A stretch of DNA of 25,614 bases from PR03 sp031362725. GTDB lineage: Bacteria; Myxococcota_A; UBA9160; PR03. The notes beneath the pieces were generated by a model. The model did not search any database and had not been told where the DNA came from. It saw only the letters and a list, made by a program, of their open reading frames with translations. The translations under genes were made by a program, and so were the position numbers. Shown here one piece after another: positions 1-9,489 of the stretch. The stretch spans positions 1 to 25,614 of the forward strand of contig JANLTC010000264.1 in assembly GCA_031362725.1 (NCBI GenBank). The letters are read 5' to 3'. Numbering within the stretch: the first letter of the stretch is position 1; each line of letters begins with the position of its first letter.

Positions 1-1314
1 GGGACCCTTGAAGCCGAATGACGACACGTAGGCGCGCGACGGCACTTCGCGCCGGCCGAGTTTCAGGATGTCGTGCCCGCCGCTGATCTCGGCCCAGACG
101 TTCTTGGTGCCGTCGAGCGCGTCGCGACTCTGATCGACGTACGAAAGTTGCACGGTATCGCCGAGCTTCAGCGAGCCGGAGTCGGGCTTTTCTTCGCCGA
201 CGAGCATCTTGAAGAGCGTCGTCTTGCCGGCGCCGTTCGCACCGATCACGCCGACGATGCCGCCCGGCGGCAGCCGGAACGCGAGGTCGTCGATCAGCAT
301 GCGCTCGCCGAACGATTTCGAGAGGTGTTCGGCCTCGATCACCAGGTCGCCGAGCCGCGGTCCGGGCGGGATCGTGATCTCGATGGTCTCCGGCAGACGC
401 GCCTCTTCTTCGGCACGCAGTTCTTCGTAGGCCTGCACGCGCGCCTTGCTCTTCGCCTGGCGCGCGCGCGGCGACATCCGCACCCACTCGAGTTCGCGCG
501 CGAGCGTGCGCTTGCGCGCGGACGACTTCTTGTCGTCGACATCGAGTCGCGCCTGTTTCTGTTCGAGCCACGACGAATAGTTGCCCTTGAACGGGTAGTA
601 GCCGCCGCGATCGAGTTCGAGGATCCATTCGGCGACGTTGTCGAGGAAGTAGCGATCGTGCGTCACAGCGATCACGGTGCCCTTGTATTCCTGCAGGTGG
701 CGTTCGAGCCACGCCACCGATTCGGCGTCGAGATGGTTGGTGGGCTCGTCGAGCAGCAGTAGCTCGGGCGCCTGCAACAGCAGCCTGCACAGCGCGACGC
801 GGCGTCGCTCGCCGCCCGAGAGCGTCTCGACCTTCGCGTCGGCCGGCGGGCAGCGCAACGCGTCCATCGCGATCTCCAGCTTGCGCTCGAGTTCCCAGCC
901 ACCGACGGCGTCGATGCGGTCCTGCAGCTTGCCCTGCTCCTCGATCAGCGCGTTCATCTCGTCGTCGCTGAGTTCTTCGGCAAAGCGCGCGGACACGGCC
1001 TCGAAGCGGTGCAGCAAATCGCGGATCCCGGCGAGACCTTCCTCGACGTTGCCGAGCACGTCTTTCGCGGGATCGAGCTGCGGCTCCTGCGAGAGAAAAC
1101 CGATCTTGATGCCCGGAGCCGGACGCGCTTCGCCCAGGAAGTCCGGGTCCATGCCGGCGAGAATGCGCAGCAGCGAACTCTTGCCGGTTCCGTTCGGGCC
1201 CACCACGCCGATCTTCGCGCCATGCAGGAAGGACAGCGTGACGCCGTCGAGGAGGATGCGGTCGGTGCCGACGACCTTGCGGACGTCGCGCAACGTGAAG
1301 ACGAACTCGGCCAA
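1..1314 (-). CDS. ettA: EttA, energy-dependent translational throttle ABC-F ATPase (3' end outside window)
   Basis: ABC-F family ATPase that binds the ribosomal E site and couples translation to cellular energy state; cytosolic, with no membrane domain. 438 codons are present of a family length of about 555. The missing end should hold the second ABC signature and Walker B. Visible are Walker A GPNGTGKSS (residues 39-47), the signature LSGGERRRVAL, Walker B with LLLLDEPTNHLD, the linker region (from about residue 240) and the second Walker A GANGAGKTT. The sequence is cut just after FGFKG, where EttA proteins read FNFKG. The start is TTG at 1314, preceded four bases away by AGGAGAGG. No ATG fits the conserved N-terminus AEFVFTLRDVRK. 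The gene is divergent from the exported protein gene at 1447. Very sure of the family. Confidence 0.95.
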   Translation of the reverse strand, partial: MAEFVFTLRDVRKVVGTDRILLDGVTLSFLHGAKIGVVGPNGTGKSSLLRILAGMDPDFLGEARPAPGIKIGFLSQEPQLDPAKDVLGNVEEGLAGIRDLLHRFEAVSARFAEELSDDEMNALIEEQGKLQDRIDAVGGWELERKLEIAMDALRCPPADAKVETLSGGERRRVALCRLLLQAPELLLLDEPTNHLDAESVAWLERHLQEYKGTVIAVTHDRYFLDNVAEWILELDRGGYYPFKGNYSSWLEQKQARLDVDDKKSSARKRTLARELEWVRMSPRARQAKSKARVQAYEELRAEEEARLPETIEITIPPGPRLGDLVIEAEHLSKSFGERMLIDDLAFRLPPGGIVGVIGANGAGKTTLFKMLVGEEKPDSGSLKLGDTVQLSYVDQSRDALDGTKNVWAEISGGHDILKLGRREVPSRAYVSSFGFKGP

Positions 1315-1446
1315 GGGGCCTCTCCTTTTCGCGCCGGCGGATCTGGTTGGGAAACGACCGCCATTCTAACGGCCCGTGGGGACCGATCGAGGCCCGGTCC
1401 ATTTTGCCAGTAACAAGGCCCGAGTTTGCCGGTAGAATGCTGCGCC

Positions 1447-3015
1447 ATGCGCCCCGCCCCCCTCCGATCCCCGCGCTCGAGCGCCGTGCTGCTGCTCGGC
1501 TTCGCAGTGACCCTTGGCTTGGGCGTGTGCGCTGGGCGGCCGCGACCGACGTCGCATCCCGAGGTGCTGATCGTCGTGAACGGCGCCAACCCGATCTCGA
1601 TCGCGATCGGGAACTACTACCGCACCAAGCGCGAAGTGCCGCCGCTGAACCTGTTGGCGCTGAACATCCCGCTCGCGGATCCCAGCCTCGGGAACTCGGT
1701 GCAGGAGACGATCACCACGAAGGCCACGTTCGACGCGCAGATCCGCGTGCCGATCGAGAATTTCCTCACGCAGAACAACCTGGTCGATTCGATTCGCATC
1801 ATCGTGCTCGCATCGGGGATTCCGCATCGTCTGAATTTCCAAGCGTGCCCGTTCGACGCGGTGTATCTGCGCGACTGCGGACGCGCGTCGGTGGACGCGG
1901 AGCTGGCGGTGCTGTTCTCGAGCCTGATCGGCGCGGGCGGCCTCGGCGCCACCGGGCAAGCGCTGAATCCGTACTTCGATTCGTCGCAGCCATTTGCGGA
2001 TTGGCGCACCGCGCATCCGACCGCGCCGCTGCGCTACATGGTCGCACGACTCGCGAGCTTCCAGACGCCGATCGACGGCGTGACGGGCATGCCGACCGAT
2101 CTGAAGGCGATGATCGACAACGCGCAGGGCCCGGTTCTCGGTGGAACCGTGCTGATCGACCAGGACCCGACCGTGTCGCCGGGTTTGCGCGCGGGCAACT
2201 CGGTGATGATGGGGCCGACCGCAGCAGCGCTCGGGGCACTCGGTCTGGCGGTGCAGAACGACACCAGCAACACCTTCGTGTCGAATGCCACGAGCATCGC
2301 TGGCTACGTGTCGTGGGGCAGCAACGACAATCACGACGCCGGCCCGCCGTTCTACGGAACGATCGGCGGCAACGTCTATCCGGGTGCATTCCTGCCGCGC
2401 TCGATCACCGCCGACTTCGTCTCCACCAACGCGCGTACGTTCACGACGGGTGCGTTCTACGACCAGTCGCTGGTGGCAGACCTCTCGCGCCTCGGCGCCA
2501 GTGGTTCTGCGGGCACCGCCTTCGAGCCGCTGGTCTCGGGCATGGCGCGCGCACCGATCCTGTTTCGCCACTACTTCAGCGGCAGTACCGCGATCGAGGC
2601 GTTCTACCGCAGCGTTCCCTATCTCTCCTGGATGAACGTCTTCGTCGGCGACCCGCTGATGACGACCGGTGGGTTCGTGCTCCCGCCCTCCGACACCGAT
2701 GGCGACGGCGTCCCCAACGCTTCCGACAACTGCCAGCTGCTGCCGAACGCCAATCAACGCGACACCGACGCCGATGGCTACGGCAACCTGTGTGACGCGG
2801 ATCTCGACAACGACGGCATCGTCGAGACCTCGTGGGGCGTCGTGTCGCCGCCCGCTGCGGTCCGCGACTTCGAGTGGATCCAGCTCTACGCGTCGAACGC
2901 GCTCTACGATCCCGATCTCGATCTCGACGGCGACAACGACGTCGATGCCGAGGACGTCTCGATCGCGTCGCTCGCGTTGTTCTTCGCGCCGGGACCGAGC
3001 GGCCTCGCGCCCTGA
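1447..3015 (+). CDS. TIGR03790-family exported protein with thrombospondin type-3 repeats and dockerin-like tail
   Basis: 522 aa. The N-terminus (positive charges, then hydrophobic residues about 12-29, VCA-G) is a Sec signal peptide, so the protein is probably exported. Residues about 38-410 match the TIGR03790 family of unknown function, with the typical opening VLIVVNGANPISIAIGNYY followed by a K-R-x-V-P segment. The C-terminus has two thrombospondin type-3 repeats (DTDGDGVPNASDNC near 416 and DTDADGYGNLCD near 439). A dockerin/EF-hand-like acidic stretch (DPDLDLDGDNDVDAED) follows near 488-503. Both are Ca2+-binding types common on surface proteins. ATG 1447 is chosen because it opens the signal peptide; an in-frame TTG at 1426 would add seven residues (MPVECCA). 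No Shine-Dalgarno is obvious. Biochemical function is unknown. Confidence 0.85.
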   Translation: MRPAPLRSPRSSAVLLLGFAVTLGLGVCAGRPRPTSHPEVLIVVNGANPISIAIGNYYRTKREVPPLNLLALNIPLADPSLGNSVQETITTKATFDAQIRVPIENFLTQNNLVDSIRIIVLASGIPHRLNFQACPFDAVYLRDCGRASVDAELAVLFSSLIGAGGLGATGQALNPYFDSSQPFADWRTAHPTAPLRYMVARLASFQTPIDGVTGMPTDLKAMIDNAQGPVLGGTVLIDQDPTVSPGLRAGNSVMMGPTAAALGALGLAVQNDTSNTFVSNATSIAGYVSWGSNDNHDAGPPFYGTIGGNVYPGAFLPRSITADFVSTNARTFTTGAFYDQSLVADLSRLGASGSAGTAFEPLVSGMARAPILFRHYFSGSTAIEAFYRSVPYLSWMNVFVGDPLMTTGGFVLPPSDTDGDGVPNASDNCQLLPNANQRDTDADGYGNLCDADLDNDGIVETSWGVVSPPAAVRDFEWIQLYASNALYDPDLDLDGDNDVDAEDVSIASLALFFAPGPSGLAP

Positions 3016-3031
3016 CGCTTCGATCGAAGCG
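3016..3031. terminator. 16-bp perfect palindrome at convergent junction
   Basis: CGCTTCGATCGAAGCG begins directly after the TGA of the TIGR03790-family gene and lies 9 bp from the stop of the convergent acyl-CoA dehydrogenase gene. It folds on either strand as a 6-bp stem with a GATC loop. No T-tract follows, so it is a plausible bidirectional terminator or 3'-end stabiliser rather than a classical intrinsic terminator. Confidence 0.5.
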
Positions 3032-3039
3032 GTGCGCGG

Positions 3040-4797
<1,758 letters not shown>

Positions 4798-4804
4798 CCG
4801 GGAG

Positions 4805-5227
4805 TCAACGGGACGACGCCGCCCACGTCAATACGCGCTCCGGATCAATGCACAGCAAGAGCGGCTCGTCGGCGAAGAGCGGCACGTCGCGGTACTGCGG
4901 GTACTTCGCCCGCAGCGCGGCTTCGGCGCTGGCGACGGCGCCGCCGATCGATGCGCGACCCTCGACGCGGATCCACCAGAGTTGCTGCCAGTCGGCGTCG
5001 TAGTGGTCGAGCAGCAGCGCGACGCGGGGATCGCGTTCGATGTTGCGCACGCGCGCGAGGATGCCCTTGGACTTGGGCTTGCCATCGATCGGCGACCACA
5101 GCGCGCCGCCCGCACGGGCGAACACGATCGGAACGAGATGCGGGCGTCCGTCCGTTGCGAGCGTCGCGAGTCGCGCGACGGGCCACCCGTCGAGCAGCCG
5201 TTCGCGTTCCGCAGCGGGGAGCAACAT
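4805..5227 (-). CDS. PPOX-class F420-dependent oxidoreductase-like protein (TIGR03668 type)
   Basis: 140 aa, the normal length for this split-barrel flavin/deazaflavin-binding family. Matching features are VARLATLATDGRPHLVPIVF (about 17-36), the K-P-K-S-K-G segment near 50, VRNIERDPRVALLLDHYDAD (about 60-79) and QQLWWIRVEGRA (about 81-92). These are the hallmarks of the TIGR03668 group of pyridoxamine-phosphate-oxidase-like proteins, several of which bind F420 or FMN; the substrate is unknown. It is first in a two-gene unit with the AidB-like gene. Its ATG is only 18 bp from the ATG of the divergent BtuF-like gene, so any divergent promoters would have to overlap the coding regions. F420 use is inferred from the family, not visible. 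Confidence 0.85.
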   Translation of the reverse strand: MLLPAAERERLLDGWPVARLATLATDGRPHLVPIVFARAGGALWSPIDGKPKSKGILARVRNIERDPRVALLLDHYDADWQQLWWIRVEGRASIGGAVASAEAALRAKYPQYRDVPLFADEPLLLCIDPERVLTWAASSR

Positions 5228-5245
5228 GGCGCTAGTCTGCGCCGC

Positions 5246-6172
5246 ATGACGGAACTGCGCATCCTCTCGCTATTGCCGAGCACGACCGAAATCGCGGCGG
5301 CACTCGGGCTCGAGGCCCAACTCGTCGGTCGCTCGCACGAATGCACCGTGCCGGCGGGCATCGAGCGTTTGCCGATCGTCACCGAGCCCAAGCTCGACAT
5401 CCACGCAGCGAGCGGCGTCATCGACGCGCGTGTCAAGGAGTTGGTGCGCGAAGGGCTCTCGGTGTACCGCGTCGATGCCGAGCGCGCACGCGCGCTGCGG
5501 CCCACGGTGATCCTGACCCAGACGCAGTGCGAGGTGTGCGCCGTCACCCCGCGCGATCTGGAAGCCGCCGCGTGCGCGTGGATCGGAACCGCGCCGCGGC
5601 TCGTCGTGGTTGCGCCCAACACGCTCGCCGACGTACTCGATGATCTCGTCCGCGTCGGCGAAGGCTGCGGCGTGCGCGAGCGCGCCGAGCAGGTTCGCGC
5701 CGCCGCGTGGCAGCGCATCGACGCGATCACGCAGCGCGCCGCCGCCGCAACGGCGCGGCCGCGCGTCGCGTCGCTCGAGTGGATCGACCCGCTGATGGGT
5801 GCGGGCAACTGGATCCCCGAGTTGATCGAGCGCGCGGGCGGCATCTCGGTGCTCGGTCGCGGCGGTCACGATGCGGCGTGGTCATCGATGGCGGAGCTCG
5901 CCGCGGCGGACCCGGACGTGCTGGTGATCGCGCCGTGCGGCTTCGACCTGGCGCGCACGCGTCAGGAACTCGCACCGCTGGTGGATGCGCCGGGCTTTCG
6001 GGAGCTGCGCGCGGTTCGCGACGGTCGCGTGTTCCTGGCAGACGGATTCTTGCACGTGAACCGCCCGGGACCGCGCATCGCCGAGTCGCTCGAGATCTAC
6101 GCCGAGATGATTCACCCGGAGCGCTTCGATTTCGCACGCCGGGGGCGAGACTGGGAACCGCTCGGCGGCTGA
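5246..6172 (+). CDS. Cytosolic BtuF-like (cobalamin/Fe-siderophore binding fold) protein
   Basis: 308 aa with the two-lobed fold of periplasmic binding proteins of the BtuF/FepB type: RILSLLPSTTEIAAALGL at the start, LVGRSHECTVP (about 26-36), the second lobe from RPRVASLEWIDPLMGAGNWI (about 171-190), and PGPRIAESLEIYAEMIHPE near the end. Unlike a transporter subunit it has no signal peptide or lipobox, so it should be cytosolic. It has the cysteine pair in LTQTQCEVCAV (C95, C98), which I recall from the soluble 'cobalamin-binding protein' branch. No permease or ATPase gene is adjacent. ATG 5246 begins directly with the conserved core, so no N-terminal export signal has been missed. Ligand is unknown; a corrinoid or metal chelate is the family-based guess. 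Confidence 0.82.
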   Translation: MTELRILSLLPSTTEIAAALGLEAQLVGRSHECTVPAGIERLPIVTEPKLDIHAASGVIDARVKELVREGLSVYRVDAERARALRPTVILTQTQCEVCAVTPRDLEAAACAWIGTAPRLVVVAPNTLADVLDDLVRVGEGCGVRERAEQVRAAAWQRIDAITQRAAAATARPRVASLEWIDPLMGAGNWIPELIERAGGISVLGRGGHDAAWSSMAELAAADPDVLVIAPCGFDLARTRQELAPLVDAPGFRELRAVRDGRVFLADGFLHVNRPGPRIAESLEIYAEMIHPERFDFARRGRDWEPLGG

Positions 6173-6187
6173 ACGGCCCGGTCGCGC

Positions 6188-6208
6188 GCTGGCGCCGATC
6201 GCGCCGGC
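6188..6208. terminator. GC-rich hairpin at convergent junction
   Basis: GCTGGCGC-CGATC-GCGCCGGC forms an 8-bp stem (one G-T pair) with a 5-nt loop. It lies between the BtuF-like stop at 6172 and the end of the ten-gene operon at 6220. There is no T-tract on either side. It is a possible shared terminator. Confidence 0.35.
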
Positions 6209-6219
6209 TGCTGCGCACG

Positions 6220-7743
6220 TCACTCGCGTGGCTGCCGTCGCCCGCTGCGCAATCGATCGCGACGTACCAGGAACTCGAAGTCGAGCTGGGACGTGTCCTC
6301 GTCGAATGGATCGACCGCGAATCCATCGTCCAGGCTCGGCGCTGCCGCAGAATGCGTCGCCAGAGCGACTTCCCCGGCGAACGGATCGGAGAGGTCCACG
6401 ACGCGACGACCCGCGCCGTCCGCGACCTCCGACCAGTCGCACAGATGCGTCTCAGGATCGGACGCGAGGCGCCGGATCGCGAGTCCGCGTGCGCGGGCGC
6501 GACCGTGCGGCGGCGGTTCGCGGCGCGCAGCGGCGACGTCACCCACTTCGGCGATGCGGTGCTCGAGCGCGCCGGCGCGATCGAGCGCGTCGAAGATCGA
6601 GCGCGCACCGACTTCGCCGAAGCGCAGATCCAGTTCGCAGAGCTGGGCCGTCGCCGCACTCGGCGCCCCCACCGGACCGACCAGCCGGTCCTGCTCCATC
6701 CATCGGATGCCACGGCGCTCTGCAAAGGCGCGGAAGCAGGCGAGCTTGATGCCCCAGTCGAGCGAGGTCGCGACGGCCGCGGGGCCGGCATCGAGCGCGT
6801 CGAGCATGCGACGCCACGCAACGCACACGGAACTCGCCCATGCCGGGAACTGCGGATGCCCGAGCCGCGCCTCGACCGCTTCGAGGTAGTGGCGCTGGAT
6901 CTCGATCGCGCGCAGTCGCTGGCGGCCGGCGCTGATCACGCGCGCGCCGCAACTCGGATCCGACGCGAAACGGCGCAGCGCGCGCACCGGATGGAGCGGC
7001 GCGACCGCGGCGCCGGGGCGCTCGCCGAGTTCGACGAGTCGTACCACCAGGGCGGTCGCGCCGATCTTCAGGAAGCCGCCCAGCTCCGAGCACAGGCTCT
7101 CGCCGCACAACACATGGAGCCGCTGGTAGCCACCGCACGCGAGGCTCTCCTGCTTGGTGTGGAAGATGCCGCGGTCGTGGGTCGACGCGTCCGAGACCGC
7201 GTGTTCGATGTGCCGCGCGCGCGGCGACAGCGTGAAGCGCAACCCTCCCTGCCAGGGCTCGAAGCCGCCAGCGCCCGTGTAGACGATCCGCGACACGAAA
7301 TGCGGAATCAGTTGGGGTGCCAGCACGCGAGGATCCGCGCGGTGCAGATACGACTCGTGACAGCCCCAGGTGGCACCGTTCGCGTAGTCGACGTTCACGC
7401 GGAACAGACTCGCACGGCCGAGCCCGAGGTTCGCGCGCGCTGCGTCGAGGATCTCGCCGAGCCACTGCTCGCCGGCCTTCGCGTAACGCACGACCTCCGC
7501 CGGATGCAGGCACTCCGGCGTGCACCACTCCGGATGCAGACCGGCGTCGATGTAGAAGCGCGAACCATTCTCGACGAAGATGCCGCCCCCGCGGCCATCC
7601 TGGAGATGGACGAGTCGCCGACGCGCGACGTCGAGCAGTGCCGCCGCGACCGCCCCACGATCGGCCACGCGTCCGTCGTCCAGCGCCGCGGCGAGCGCGT
7701 ACTCGGTCTCGAGACCGAAGAGCGGCGGGTGCGCAGCCGACAT
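6220..7743 (-). CDS. pafA: PafA-like Pup/UBact ligase (carboxylate-amine ligase fold)
   Basis: 507 aa, in the size range of PafA/Dop. In this glutamine-synthetase-like family PafA joins the C-terminal Glu of Pup to substrate lysines using ATP. Visible are the N-terminal Mg/ATP motif FGLETEYAL (E12, E14), the ENGSRFYID segment with the putative catalytic aspartate D66 followed by HPEWCTPE, WGCHESYL (about 126-133), and YQRLHVLCGESLCSE then FLKIGATALVV (about 206-234). There is no NTRDE signature; that occurs in the Dop-like paralogue upstream. I therefore call this one the ligase and the other one Dop, a call based on motifs and gene order. The ATG directly abuts the TAG of the Pup/UBact gene (TAGATG), implying translational coupling. 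It is the last gene of the operon. Confidence 0.85.
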   Translation of the reverse strand: MSAAHPPLFGLETEYALAAALDDGRVADRGAVAAALLDVARRRLVHLQDGRGGGIFVENGSRFYIDAGLHPEWCTPECLHPAEVVRYAKAGEQWLGEILDAARANLGLGRASLFRVNVDYANGATWGCHESYLHRADPRVLAPQLIPHFVSRIVYTGAGGFEPWQGGLRFTLSPRARHIEHAVSDASTHDRGIFHTKQESLACGGYQRLHVLCGESLCSELGGFLKIGATALVVRLVELGERPGAAVAPLHPVRALRRFASDPSCGARVISAGRQRLRAIEIQRHYLEAVEARLGHPQFPAWASSVCVAWRRMLDALDAGPAAVATSLDWGIKLACFRAFAERRGIRWMEQDRLVGPVGAPSAATAQLCELDLRFGEVGARSIFDALDRAGALEHRIAEVGDVAAARREPPPHGRARARGLAIRRLASDPETHLCDWSEVADGAGRRVVDLSDPFAGEVALATHSAAAPSLDDGFAVDPFDEDTSQLDFEFLVRRDRLRSGRRQPRE

Positions 7744-7941
7744 CTACTGGCCGCCTTGCTGGCGGTGATCGGACAGAAAGCGCTCGCTGTCGCCGGACAG
7801 CGCGCGTTCGATCACGTCATCGGCCGCGGCGAGCAGGCGCCGCGCGTTGGCGGCGGCATCGTTGCCGCCCGCGCCGCTGCCACCACTCGCAGCCGGCGCA
7901 GTCGTCGTTTCGGTTTCGCGATTTCGTTCCCGCTGACTCAT
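7744..7941 (-). CDS. Pup/UBact-like protein modifier ending in GGQ
   Basis: 65 aa, the size of Pup (about 64) and UBact. The C-terminal part RRLLAAADDVIERALSGDSE then RFLSDHRQQGGQ follows the Pup pattern: a helical binding region, an aromatic/hydrophobic 'F-L' position, then a short tail ending GGQ. In Pup the terminal Gln is deamidated by Dop to Glu before ligation. The N-terminal half is Gly/Ala/Thr-rich and probably disordered. The strongly acidic patch of actinobacterial Pup is weak, and the tail H-R-Q-x-G-G-Q resembles the gram-negative UBact group. Its ATG overlaps the Dop TGA (ATGA), and its TAG touches the PafA ATG, so it is flanked exactly by the two enzymes expected to process and attach it. 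The in-frame extension upstream to 8163 lies wholly inside dop and is rejected. Confidence 0.88.
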   Translation of the reverse strand: MSQRERNRETETTTAPAASGGSGAGGNDAAANARRLLAAADDVIERALSGDSERFLSDHRQQGGQ

Positions 7942-9473
7942 GACTCGATTCCTCCTGTCGGGTTTCCGTTCGACGGCAACGCGTCGATGTCGAGCGCTGC
8001 ACCCTCCGCAATCGCCTCGCTCCGCGTGCCGCGACGCGGGTCTTCGAGCGCAACGCGCACCGACGCGAGACGACCGTCGGCGTCCGCGATGCGCAGCGTC
8101 ACGTACCCCCAGTCGACGGCCTGGACGTCGTCTGCGACACGCAACAGCTGGGCGCGCAGCCACGCGCGCGTGTCATCGGGTGGCTCGCTTTCGAAATGCG
8201 CGATGCGCGCCGGCGACACCACCGCTTCGACCAGCCCCTCGCGCTCGGCGGCGAAGTAGAGCCCTTCGTCGGCATCGAGACTCGCGTAGAGCAGATCGAG
8301 GTGTTTCAGTTGCGGGGCGGCCCAGTCCAAGCCGCGGTGCTGGCGTGCGCGGTCGAGCAGACGGTGCTTCAACACCCAGTCGAGACGACCCGAGAGCGTG
8401 TCGAAGTCGCGATCACGCAACCGCGTGAGCGTGTCGGCCCAGGCGTCGAGCAACGTGTCAGCTCCAGGCACCGTGTCGAGGAAGCCGGCTTCGTGTACGG
8501 AGCGCGCGTCGGCGAGCAGCTGCTGCTGGTGATCGAGGGCGCTGACCAGGCGACCGTCGACGCATCGCACCCGCGCGCCGAGTTCCGGGTCACGACTCCA
8601 GATCGCGAGCGCTTCGAGTGGATTCTCGAGACACAGCGACGGCCGCGGTGCGCGCGCCTCGACGACGGCCAGCACCATCTGCAGCACGCCCACCTTGAGC
8701 CACGTCGCGTATGGGCACAGCGTGTGGTCGTGGAAGATCACGTGCAGCCGCGCCAGCGGCTCATCCCCGCAGTGCGACTCGTCGCGTGTGTTCACCAGCG
8801 GACGGTTGTAGGTGGTCTGGGTGCCGAGCAGCGTCTCGAAGAAGTCGGCGCGCTGCGACAGCTGGAACTCCGCAGTGGGCTGCCCGTTCTCGGCGCCGAC
8901 CTTGCCTTGCCCACTGACGAGGATGCTCGACGCAAAGTACGACGCGAGATACGCCGTGTAGTGCAGCCGGCGCTCGCACAGATCGCGCCAGGCCTCGCGC
9001 GTCACCAGTATGTTCAGGTGGCTACCCCACGAATGGCCGAGTCCGTCGCTGTTGCCGAGCAGCACGCGGACCCGCTGCCCGTCCGGCAGCCGTGCATTGG
9101 CACGCCGCTGCGCTGCACGCGCGAGATGCAGCATCGCGCGCATCGCCGCGACGTGATCGGCCGCCGAGCGCACTTCGGGGATACACAACTCGAGATGATC
9201 GAGGTCGATGTAGGCGCAACCGCCGTTGCGGAGGAAGCGACGGTCGCGGTCCTGCGGATCGCCGGCCGGAACCTGGACGAGGCCGGCCCCGGAGTAGCCG
9301 CGCGGGCCATGCGCGGCGTGCGCATCGGCCGGAATGCCGCCGAACTCGCGCAGCAACGCGCTCGATGCTTCGCGCCCGCTGCCGCCGGCGAAGATCGCGG
9401 CGCCGCCGACGATCGCATTGCCGACTTCGACGTCGGCGCCGTTGATCTTCAGGACCCGCAGAGGTTCGTCCAT
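7938..9473 (-). CDS. dop: Dop-like enzyme (Pup/UBact deamidase/depupylase family)
   Basis: 511 aa. Dop deamidates Pup-GGQ and cleaves the isopeptide bond to substrates. Supporting motifs: NGGCAYIDLDHLELCIPE (about 83-100, putative catalytic aspartate D90), GLGHSWGSHLNILV (about 144-157), RPLVNTRDESHC (about 224-235, the Dop-type N-T-R-D-E segment) and ARLHVIFHDHTL then WLKVGVLQMVL (about 241-267). The N-terminal metal motif is unusual: GADVEVGN (D14, E16) replaces the common G-x-E-x-E-Y-G, keeping an acidic pair but losing the tyrosine. The HEN/HES motif is HLN. ATG 9473 is chosen because GGAGGAAAAG lies just upstream; the longer open frame overlaps the ATPase gene. It begins 16 bp after the ATPase stop and overlaps the Pup/UBact start by 4 nt. 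Confidence 0.85.
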   Translation of the reverse strand: MDEPLRVLKINGADVEVGNAIVGGAAIFAGGSGREASSALLREFGGIPADAHAAHGPRGYSGAGLVQVPAGDPQDRDRRFLRNGGCAYIDLDHLELCIPEVRSAADHVAAMRAMLHLARAAQRRANARLPDGQRVRVLLGNSDGLGHSWGSHLNILVTREAWRDLCERRLHYTAYLASYFASSILVSGQGKVGAENGQPTAEFQLSQRADFFETLLGTQTTYNRPLVNTRDESHCGDEPLARLHVIFHDHTLCPYATWLKVGVLQMVLAVVEARAPRPSLCLENPLEALAIWSRDPELGARVRCVDGRLVSALDHQQQLLADARSVHEAGFLDTVPGADTLLDAWADTLTRLRDRDFDTLSGRLDWVLKHRLLDRARQHRGLDWAAPQLKHLDLLYASLDADEGLYFAAEREGLVEAVVSPARIAHFESEPPDDTRAWLRAQLLRVADDVQAVDWGYVTLRIADADGRLASVRVALEDPRRGTRSEAIAEGAALDIDALPSNGNPTGGIES

Positions 9474-9489
9474 CTTTTCCTCCGCGCCG

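Noticed and set aside
1404..1438. TTGCCA and TAGAAT as a sigma-70 promoter for the TIGR03790-family gene
   Set aside because: The spacing is 23 bp and TAGAAT ends only 8 bp before the ATG, so the pair is not a convincing promoter.
7744..8163. 139-residue version of the Pup/UBact protein
   Set aside because: The extra N-terminal part is inside the Dop coding region and Arg-rich; the ATGA junction and the Pup-sized 65-aa product fit the later start.
5707..8259. 850-codon open frame on the plus strand
   Set aside because: It lies antisense to PafA, Pup/UBact and part of Dop, is Arg/Ala-rich without domains, and reflects the GC-rich third-position bias.
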